5,033 nucleotides of DNA, taken from Pyrodictiaceae archaeon (GTDB taxonomy: Archaea; Thermoproteota; Thermoprotei_A; Sulfolobales; Pyrodictiaceae). Positions 1 through 3,393 of the stretch are shown one piece after another (the first letter of the stretch is position 1; the number at the start of each line of letters is the position of its first letter). Where the stretch lies: the NCBI GenBank assembly GCA_027033675.1, contig JALVKZ010000103.1, positions 1 through 5,033 on the forward strand, in the 5' to 3' direction. The translations under genes were made by a program, and so were the position numbers. A model generated the notes under the pieces. That model worked only from the letters and a program-made list of their open reading frames with translations. It made no database searches and was not told the origin of the DNA.

Positions 1-39
1 CTTACGAGGCCGGTGCTCTGCCCGCTGAGCTACGGCGGC
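1..39 (-). tRNA. tRNA-Thr (anticodon CGT), 5' part, truncated by window edge
   Basis: On the minus strand the sequence begins with an acceptor 5' strand GCCGCCG (39-33), then TA. The D-arm follows, with stems GCTC (30-27) and GAGC (18-15) around loop AGCGGGCA. Next come A14, the anticodon stem CCGGC (13-9) and the seven-base loop CTCGTAA (8-2), giving anticodon CGT at 6-4, which reads the threonine codon ACG. The rest of the anticodon stem, the variable region, the T-arm and the acceptor 3' strand lie outside the window. An intron at the usual archaeal position after base 37 therefore cannot be excluded. The identity is clear from the intact D-arm and anticodon loop. Confidence 0.93.
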
Positions 40-83
40 GCGTTATCCCATGTATAGAGTTTCCGGTTAAGTACGAGTAGCGG

Positions 84-92
84 TTTATTTAA
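84..92 (-). promoter_or_regulatory. TATA box of the tRNA-Thr gene
   Basis: Read on the minus strand this is CTTAAATAA, preceded by C-rich sequence. It lies about 45-53 bases before the mature tRNA 5' end. With the usual archaeal spacing of about 26 bases, transcription would start near position 62 and give a leader of about 20 bases for RNase P to remove. This is inferred from sequence and position only. Confidence 0.5.
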
Positions 93-106
93 GGATTCCC
101 GGGACC

Positions 107-206
107 CTATGTCAATCTCTACTTGGAGCCGATGAGGTTACACGCAGGCCTAGTACAGCCCCTGTATGGGGCAATGATAGTGCCCGTCCACGCCGAGGCT
201 TGATGG
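107..206. other. Non-coding stretch with a GC-rich hairpin (158-172)
   Basis: There is no open frame of useful length here. The clearest element is a perfect five-pair hairpin: GCCCC at 158-162, loop TGTAT, GGGGC at 168-172. Further short complementarities are GCCC 182-185 with GGGC 205-208, and GAGCC near 125-129 with GGCTC near 206-210. On the minus strand this stretch lies directly downstream of the C/D sRNA candidate, so it could be the 3' trailer or terminator of that transcript. I tried to fit a canonical H/ACA or SRP RNA and neither fitted. Confidence 0.3.
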
Positions 207-272
207 GCTCAGCGCTCAGCCATGATCTTCATAGCGTTATGGGTTGCTCTGTTCCCTCTCTATCATCATTGC
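207..272 (-). ncRNA. Candidate C/D-box guide sRNA (copy 1)
   Basis: On the minus strand GC-A-ATGATGA (272-263) gives a perfect C box, and CTGA-GC (212-207) gives a perfect D box. The flanking GC dinucleotides can pair with each other to form the terminal stem of a k-turn. The C-to-D span is 61 bases, the usual size of archaeal C/D sRNAs, which guide 2'-O-methylation of rRNA or tRNA with fibrillarin, Nop5 and L7Ae. An internal ATGAAGA at about 232-226 fits a relaxed C' box, and the sequence TCATGGCTGAGCG lies between it and the D box as a guide. The D' box is poor. A strong minus-strand TATA element at 296-305 predicts a start near 274, just at the C-box end. A second CTGA at 219-216 is an alternative D box, but it would leave too short a guide. 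The target was not identified. Confidence 0.62.
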
Positions 273-295
273 GGTGTTCTAGTTCCAGGTGGGTC

Positions 296-305
296 TAATT
301 TTATA
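296..305. promoter_or_regulatory. TATA element usable in both directions
   Basis: The minus strand reads TATAAAATTA, preceded by CCC. A start about 27 bases downstream falls at about 274, matching the 5' end of the C/D sRNA candidate. The plus strand reads TAATTTTATA, which would place a start near 327, about 20 bases before the GTG at 346. One A/T-rich element may therefore serve both genes, or one of the two only. No other good TATA box is visible between 273 and 345. Confidence 0.5.
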
Positions 306-345
306 GGGTGCCTTATACAGCCCTGGTTCTAGGGGGTCTAGTAGC

Positions 346-1077
346 GTGTTATCAAGACGCACTATGATGCTTATAAGCCAGGTTTACATAGTGGTACTCG
401 CTTATGCTTTCGTAGCGTTTCCGAGGTATGTGTGGCTTCTCTTCCTAATCTATCTAGGCTTAATGATGGGTTTAAGTGCATATAGTGCGCGTGGCGGCGT
501 TAAAACAGGAGTTACGAGAGCCGATATTGAGAGGGCTAGGCAGTTGTTACGCGAGGAGAACGCGCTCCAGCTGGCGATGGAGGATGAGGAGCTTCTTGCT
601 CTATACTCTAAGCAGATGAAGATATCAATGATATCCTTTGCTGTGTTATTTCTCTATATTCCCTTATTCTATGCCGTAAGGTACTACTACAAGAGCCTCG
701 TCGAGTTCCTTAAGAGTATTGGTGCTCCTAGTGATACTGTTGCTGGGTTTATCATATGGCTCTCGCTCTTCGAATTAATGACAGTAATAAGCTTCCTAAT
801 ACAGAGACGTGGCGGTGTTGGAGATAAGCCTATTGCGCCAATGGTTCCCAAGGGATTTATTGTGACAGATAAAGGTATACTGCTTAAGGGATCACTTGGG
901 AGGATTATTGGCTTTCCTTTGCCGGAGGGTACAAGAGTAGAGGTAAATGAGGCTAAAGGCTATGTGGAGATAATAGAGCCTAAGGGCACACGGATAAGAC
1001 TATACACTATGAAGGCTAAGAGGCTATATGAGATAATACAGAGATACGGGCTTAGAAAAAAGAAGGAAGAGTCCTAG
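346..1077 (+). CDS. Four-helix archaeal membrane protein, DUF2208-like
   Basis: The protein has 243 residues starting at GTG 346. A G-run (AGGGGGTC, about 331-338) stands at ribosome-binding distance; ATG 364 (Met7) is an alternative start. Hydrophobic segments lie at about residues 7-25, 28-46, 93-114 and 133-152. A charged helical loop separates the second and third segments (about 47-92, rich in Arg and Glu). From about residue 165 there is a soluble, mostly beta C-terminal domain ending in a Lys-rich tail (RKKKEES). By the positive-inside tendency both ends and the large loop are probably cytoplasmic. Size and layout resemble the archaeal predicted membrane proteins of DUF2208. That match is from memory, and the family has no known function. 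I see no catalytic motif. The gene converges on taw1 and overlaps it by four bases, which suggests compact arrangement, not shared function. Confidence 0.85.
   Translation: MLSRRTMMLISQVYIVVLAYAFVAFPRYVWLLFLIYLGLMMGLSAYSARGGVKTGVTRADIERARQLLREENALQLAMEDEELLALYSKQMKISMISFAVLFLYIPLFYAVRYYYKSLVEFLKSIGAPSDTVAGFIIWLSLFELMTVISFLIQRRGGVGDKPIAPMVPKGFIVTDKGILLKGSLGRIIGFPLPEGTRVEVNEAKGYVEIIEPKGTRIRLYTMKAKRLYEIIQRYGLRKKKEES
1055..1070 (-). terminator. T-rich terminator of taw1, inside the DUF2208-like gene
   Basis: Just past the taw1 stop, the minus strand reads CTTCCTTCTTTTTTC, with six T in a row at 1061-1056. Archaeal RNA polymerase stops at such T-tracts without needing a hairpin. The tract is the complement of the Lys codons at the end of the convergent gene. 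Confidence 0.5.
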
Positions 1078-2219
1078 ATCTTACTTTCTTCAACCATCTT
1101 GTACTCTAAGCCTTCCAGCTCTGGATGTTTCTCGAGTTCCTCGAGCATAGCCTCTAGTCGTTCTTTCTCCTTAATCCACCCCTGGGGGCATCCTTCGCCG
1201 ACGCGAATTGGCTTATCAAGTCTAGATAGCAGAACTACTCTGCTCTCTATTTGCTGCGATACTATCTTGTATCCGGTCATGTCTGCGAATTTCTTGGCTA
1301 TGCGTAGTACCTCTAAGTGTCTTAGCATATCCTCCTTTCTGAGCCTCTGTCTAGACGCACCAACGTACATATAGGATTTTAGCTCAATATATGTTGGCTG
1401 GGATACCTCTACCATTTTTACCCAGGCTTTGAGTGCTTGGTCGTGGATATTGAAGCTCCTCACAAGAGTGAATCTTATCACTGTTGGGCTTGAAAAGCTT
1501 GGCAAGAGTTCTAGTGTTTTCCAAGTAAGCTCCCATGCCCGCGGCACTAGAGGTCTGTTAAACTTATTATAGCTATCCTTATCCCAGGCCTCTATGCTTA
1601 TATATAGCTGTGTTGGCTCCTCCTCTAAGTTGGCTAGAACATCGGGCCTTACTCCTCGCGTGACAAGAAACGTTGTTATCCCGCGTCTATGATACTCCTT
1701 GATGAGTTCGCCTAAGCGCGGATATAGAGCAGGTTCGCCTGTAAGGCTAATTGCGGCGTGGCGTGGCTTCATCGCCTCCTCTATTCTTCTACGCATTCTG
1801 TCATCAAGGCGTGGATGACCGAGATATCCCATGACTGATTCTCTATGTGCCTCGATGCTTCCCTCAACAATGAGTTCGGGATCATCTACCCATGGTAGCT
1901 TTGTCTCATCGAACTTAAGCGTATCAGTTGGCCTTAGACGCCAGCAGTGTAGGCATGCGTTCCAGCACCAGAGAGCAGCTGGTGTCATCTGTATGCACTG
2001 ATGGCTAGCAATGCCATAGAACTTACACTTATAGCAAAAACGTTCCTCAACTATGGCTGCATGTGTCCAGTGACACTTCTTATAAGCACTATGTCTCCCA
2101 ATTATTATGTAGCCTTGCTTCTCTAGGATCTTATATAGAGTCCTATACGGCTCAGGGAAATCATCTATCCGGAATCTCCAGCGTTTACCCCTAACAGTTC
2201 TCAAACTTATTTGCTGCAA
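1074..2219 (-). CDS. taw1: tRNA 4-demethylwyosine synthase (radical SAM, TYW1 family)
   Basis: This 381-residue enzyme makes 4-demethylwyosine from N1-methylguanosine-37 of tRNA-Phe using pyruvate and S-adenosylmethionine, in the archaeal wyosine pathway. Residues 85-92 carry C-x3-C-x2-C (CWNACLHC), the family's radical-SAM iron-sulfur site. C49, C62 and C75, each 13 residues apart, match the three ligands of the second 4Fe-4S cluster known in archaeal TYW1. Other family landmarks are GRHSA (41-45), K-x-CHW (48-51), KFYGI (66-70), SLTGEP (158-163), QLYIS (204-208) and YIELKSYMYVGASR (277-290). K64, two residues after C62, is a candidate for the conserved lysine near the cluster. Its length is slightly above that of relatives of about 310-345 residues, because of an extra 20-odd residues at the N terminus and a charged C-terminal tail. 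The start is TTG 2219. An in-frame TAG (2225-2223) rules out anything longer, and GGGGGGAT lies about six bases before it. TTG 2204 (residue 6) is the alternative. C65, LVTRG in place of the usual LVTNG, and E210 in the QLYISIE segment depart a little from the common pattern. Confidence 0.97.
   Translation of the reverse strand: MQQISLRTVRGKRWRFRIDDFPEPYRTLYKILEKQGYIIIGRHSAYKKCHWTHAAIVEERFCYKCKFYGIASHQCIQMTPAALWCWNACLHCWRLRPTDTLKFDETKLPWVDDPELIVEGSIEAHRESVMGYLGHPRLDDRMRRRIEEAMKPRHAAISLTGEPALYPRLGELIKEYHRRGITTFLVTRGVRPDVLANLEEEPTQLYISIEAWDKDSYNKFNRPLVPRAWELTWKTLELLPSFSSPTVIRFTLVRSFNIHDQALKAWVKMVEVSQPTYIELKSYMYVGASRQRLRKEDMLRHLEVLRIAKKFADMTGYKIVSQQIESRVVLLSRLDKPIRVGEGCPQGWIKEKERLEAMLEELEKHPELEGLEYKMVEESKI
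1078..1092 (+). terminator. Pyrimidine-rich terminator of the DUF2208-like gene, inside taw1
   Basis: The plus strand directly after the TAG stop reads ATCTTACTTTCTTCA. This is a T-rich stretch suited to archaeal intrinsic termination, though it has no run longer than three T. It overlaps the last codons of taw1. Confidence 0.35.
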
Positions 2220-2229
2220 CCCCTATCCC
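2212..2229. repeat. 18-bp direct repeat, copy at the taw1 start
   Basis: TGCTGCAACCCCTATCCC occurs here and again at 2272-2289, exactly 60 bases away, with weaker likeness for about seven bases beyond (ACTnTC). On the minus strand it reads GGGATAGGGGTTGCAGCA and contains the taw1 start TTG with its upstream G-run. Confidence 0.9.
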
Positions 2230-2249
2230 CCCACTCTCTTGTACACGTG

Positions 2250-2279
2250 TTAACACAGCCGGACTAATAACTGCTGCAA
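2250..2279 (-). CDS. Possible 9-codon upstream ORF before taw1
   Basis: The upstream repeat copy also presents GATAGGGG followed by TTG, which opens MQQLLVRLC and ends at TAA (2252-2250). Its first three residues equal those of Taw1, because the start region is duplicated. If transcription begins near 2312 the leader would contain this mini-ORF, which could modulate ribosome access to taw1. It may equally be a passive by-product of the duplication. No evidence of translation can be seen. Confidence 0.25.
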   Translation of the reverse strand: MQQLLVRLC

Positions 2280-2289
2280 CCCCTATCCC
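2272..2289. repeat. 18-bp direct repeat, upstream copy
   Basis: This is an exact copy of 2212-2229, lying in the leader of taw1. Between the copies sits ACACGTGTTAACAC (2243-2256), made of two overlapping perfect palindromes: ACACGTGT (2243-2250) and GTGTTAACAC (2247-2256). Confidence 0.9.
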
Positions 2290-2334
2290 TTACTATCAAG
2301 TTTTACTAGCGCATCCTGATAGCACATAGGAAGT

Positions 2335-2342
2335 GTATTTAA
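2335..2342 (-). promoter_or_regulatory. Probable TATA box of taw1
   Basis: The minus strand reads TTAAATAC here. A start about 27 bases downstream would be near 2312 and give a leader of about 90 bases carrying both repeat copies. The weak TTATTA at about 2270-2265 is an alternative with a much shorter leader. The element lies downstream of the T-rich tracts that should end the preceding minus-strand transcript. Confidence 0.35.
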
Positions 2343-2370
2343 TCGTGTACTTAAGTCCTACCAGCTACTA

Positions 2371-2400
2371 AGAAAAACTTGCCCTTTCCTGTAAAAATAA
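2371..2400 (-). terminator. Tandem T-tracts ending the ogt/sRNA transcript
   Basis: The minus strand has TTATTTTTAC (2400-2391) and AAGTTTTTCT (2380-2371), two runs of five T about 15 bases apart. They follow the C/D sRNA candidate and precede the taw1 promoter, the position expected for archaeal intrinsic termination. Confidence 0.5.
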
Positions 2401-2473
2401 GAGGGGTTGAGGAGCACACCCTTTAGATGACCTCGTATAGGGATGAATAAAGTGGCCAGGACCGACCCCATCA

Positions 2474-2547
2474 CACCCGGCTGCTCAGCGCTCCGCCATT
2501 AAGCAAGCCTCATATTTCGGGCCCAAAGGTCTTCATCATTGCGGGTG
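2474..2547 (-). ncRNA. Candidate C/D-box guide sRNA (copy 2)
   Basis: The minus strand carries GC-A-ATGATGA (2542-2533), a perfect C box, and CTGA-GC (2488-2483), a perfect D box, spanning 55 bases. Outside them CACCCG (2547-2542) is exactly complementary to CGGGTG (2479-2474), giving a terminal stem. After the C box comes a 12-base guide AGACCTTTGGGC followed by CCGA, a fair D' box. ATGAGG just after it may be a degenerate C' box. The segment before the D box, TAATGGCGGAGCG, differs from copy 1 (TCATGGCTGAGCG) at only two bases. No TATA box sits at the right distance, so it may be processed from the ogt transcript. Targets were not identified. Confidence 0.62.
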
Positions 2548-2560
2548 CTGAACCAACACC
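2544..2560 (-). other. Hairpin between ogt and the second sRNA
   Basis: GGTGTTG and CAGCACC on the minus strand form a seven-pair stem with one G:T and a three-base loop. It shares bases with the sRNA terminal stem, so the two folds exclude each other. It could be a processing signal between the ogt message and the sRNA. Confidence 0.35.
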
Positions 2561-2611
2561 TAGCTGAGGAAACACGTGATGAATTCCCTGTGGACTGAGT
2601 ACAAAAGCTAC

Positions 2612-2962
2612 CTATGGATCATCAATATCTATGGGTTCCCTATTCTTTTCAACTATTTTCCAGAATTCCTCAACGCTGCTAATACGTTTAAGCGAGGAGT
2701 TCTCAAGTGCTCCCTCTATGCGTAGTAGGCGCCTCTTAAATTCTATTCCTCTGCTATATCCTCCTAGTCCTCGTAGAGATACAACCCGATGACAAGGTAC
2801 CACTACCAGGTCTCTGTTTTGGCGCATATAGGTACCTATAGCTCTAGGAGAAGTGCCACTAAGCCTTGCTAGTACGGAGTACGTAACAGTATAGCCAATC
2901 GGCACGAGCATAGTTAATAAGTATACGATATCTCTGCGTGTCTGGGGGTCCTTCCAGCTCAC
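2612..2962 (-). CDS. ogt: O6-alkylguanine-DNA alkyltransferase, catalytic domain only
   Basis: This 116-residue protein is the helix-turn-helix catalytic domain that repairs O6-alkylguanine by moving the alkyl group onto its own cysteine in a single-turnover reaction. Visible landmarks are PCHRV with C57 as acceptor, Y28 and the SPRAIG segment with R40 (the tyrosine and arginine finger of the DNA-binding helix), N49 of the hinge, and GLGGYS (65-70). Because C57 is present it is not an alkyltransferase-like protein, which has tryptophan there. The N-terminal RNase H-like domain of the usual 150-180-residue enzymes is absent. An in-frame TGA (2983-2981) shortly upstream shows no longer reading in this frame. 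About 30 residues after RIEGA form an acidic tail. GTG 2962 is the only start that keeps the full domain; AAAGG directly before it is too close for a good ribosome site. Confidence 0.93.
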   Translation of the reverse strand: MSWKDPQTRRDIVYLLTMLVPIGYTVTYSVLARLSGTSPRAIGTYMRQNRDLVVVPCHRVVSLRGLGGYSRGIEFKRRLLRIEGALENSSLKRISSVEEFWKIVEKNREPIDIDDP

Positions 2963-2976
2963 CCTTTCAGCACCAT
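2959..2976 (-). CDS. Possible 5-codon mini-ORF overlapping the ogt start
   Basis: The minus strand reads ATG GTG CTG AAA GGG TGA, encoding MVLKG. Its TGA overlaps the ogt GTG in GGGTGA. This arrangement could couple translation of ogt, which lacks a clear ribosome-binding site. Chance is also possible, since so short a frame has little weight. Confidence 0.2.
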   Translation of the reverse strand: MVLKG

Positions 2977-2992
2977 ATGATCAGTTTGCTGC

Positions 2993-3012
2993 GGGGAGGT
3001 TAAGTCATCCCC
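2993..3012. other. Short GC hairpin in the ogt leader
   Basis: GGGGA (2993-2997) can pair with TCCCC (3008-3012) around a ten-base loop, with further C to 3014. It lies between the ogt start and its likely promoter. There is no T-tract after it in either direction. Confidence 0.25.
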
Positions 3013-3063
3013 CCAATACGCCTCATACCATATTGGCAGTGATTAATAATGCTCGCTATTTCT

Positions 3064-3072
3064 ATCTATAAG
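3064..3072 (-). promoter_or_regulatory. Possible TATA box of ogt
   Basis: The minus strand reads CTTATAGAT. A start near 3041 would give a leader of about 80 bases. TTATTAAT nearer 3044 is an alternative that would start near 3018. The choice cannot be made from sequence. Confidence 0.3.
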
Positions 3073-3126
3073 GTGTTGTCTCCATCGCTATAAACTCCCT
3101 GGTAAATAGTCTGCCAAGGCGTAAGG

Positions 3127-3132
3127 TATATA
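3127..3132 (+). promoter_or_regulatory. TATA box of tRNA-iMet
   Basis: TATATA is preceded by AAGG, which suits a BRE. Transcription would start near 3156, giving a leader of about 30 bases before the mature tRNA. Confidence 0.6.
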
Positions 3133-3174
3133 GAGGAGGTCTTAGATGTAGTACTTCTTAGTACATGGTGGATG

Positions 3175-3196
3175 GCGGGGTAGCCTAGCGGGGTAG
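3175..3196 (+). repeat. Direct repeat of the tRNA-iMet acceptor 5' strand in its leader
   Basis: GCGGGGTAG stands at 3175-3183 in the leader and again at 3188-3196, where it is the start of the mature tRNA. GGTAGCCT is also doubled, at 3179-3186 and 3197-3204. The first copy (GGCGGGG, 3174-3180) differs from the mature acceptor strand AGCGGGG only at its first base. Confidence 0.85.
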
Positions 3197-3263
3197 GGTA
3201 GCCTGGTAGCCCGCGGGGCTCATAACCCCGAGGTCGGTGGTTCAAATCCACCCCCCGCTACCA
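3187..3263 (+). tRNA. Initiator tRNA-Met (CAT), CCA encoded
   Basis: Acceptor AGCGGGG (3187-3193) pairs fully with CCCCGCT (3253-3259), followed by A3260 and an encoded CCA. The D-stem is GGGT/GCCC with GG at 3205-3206. The anticodon stem is CGGGG/CCCCG (3214-3218, 3226-3230) with loop CTCATAA and CAT at 3221-3223. The variable loop is AGGTC and the T-arm is GGTGG-TTCAAAT-CCACC. The A1:U72 pair and the run of G:C pairs under the anticodon loop are marks of archaeal initiator tRNAs, so this is the initiator, not the elongator or the tRNA-Ile2 with modified CAT. There is no intron. A 61-codon minus-strand frame across it is only its shadow. Confidence 0.97.
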
Positions 3264-3266
3264 AGA

Positions 3267-3291
3267 GCCCGCAAACCGCGGGCCCCCGCCA
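3267..3291 (+). other. Trailer hairpin and leader-pairing segment of pre-tRNA-iMet
   Basis: GCCCGC (3267-3272) and GCGGGC (3278-3283) form a perfect six-pair hairpin three bases after CCA. The next bases CCCCGCCA (3284-3291) are exactly complementary to TGGCGGGG (3173-3180) in the leader. The flanks could therefore close a helix around the whole tRNA, stacked directly on the trailer hairpin. No long T-tract follows (ACTTCTTACTCC). The remaining gap to 3393 holds nothing else I can name. Confidence 0.55.
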
Positions 3292-3393
3292 CTACTTCTT
3301 ACTCCTCTGATAGTTGTTTAGGTTCGGTTGTCCCTCATACACTCTTGGCATTACTGGTCAAATCTAGGGTGTTTGATAACTAGGCAAAAAGTA

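Noticed and set aside
121..210. H/ACA or SRP RNA in the structured stretch before tRNA-Thr
   Set aside because: A GCCT/AGGC stem and inner hairpins can be drawn, but no ACA box is at the right distance, and the length and motifs do not fit SRP RNA or RNase P RNA.
170..220. Plus-strand C/D-like pattern (AATGATAG, CCGA, TTGATGG)
   Set aside because: The boxes are all degenerate and no CTGA closes the element, while the minus strand of the neighbouring region gives perfect boxes.
1099..1374. Plus-strand open frame of 91 codons inside taw1
   Set aside because: It lies antisense to the well-supported taw1 frame, and its Ser-rich composition is typical of a shadow.
2400..2460. Plus-strand C-box-like words (AGATGAC, GGATGAA) near 2426-2447
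   Set aside because: They do not match the C box well and no D box follows at a usable distance.
3066..3251. Minus-strand frame of 61 codons (MDLNHRPRGYEPRG start)
   Set aside because: It is the reverse strand of tRNA-iMet and its leader, a well-known type of false gene call.
3152..3301. TACTTCTTA at 3152-3160 and 3293-3301 as direct repeats flanking tRNA-iMet (target-site duplication)
   Set aside because: Nine bases of low complexity on either side of an ordinary tRNA gene, with no mobile gene between, are more likely chance or related T-rich signals.
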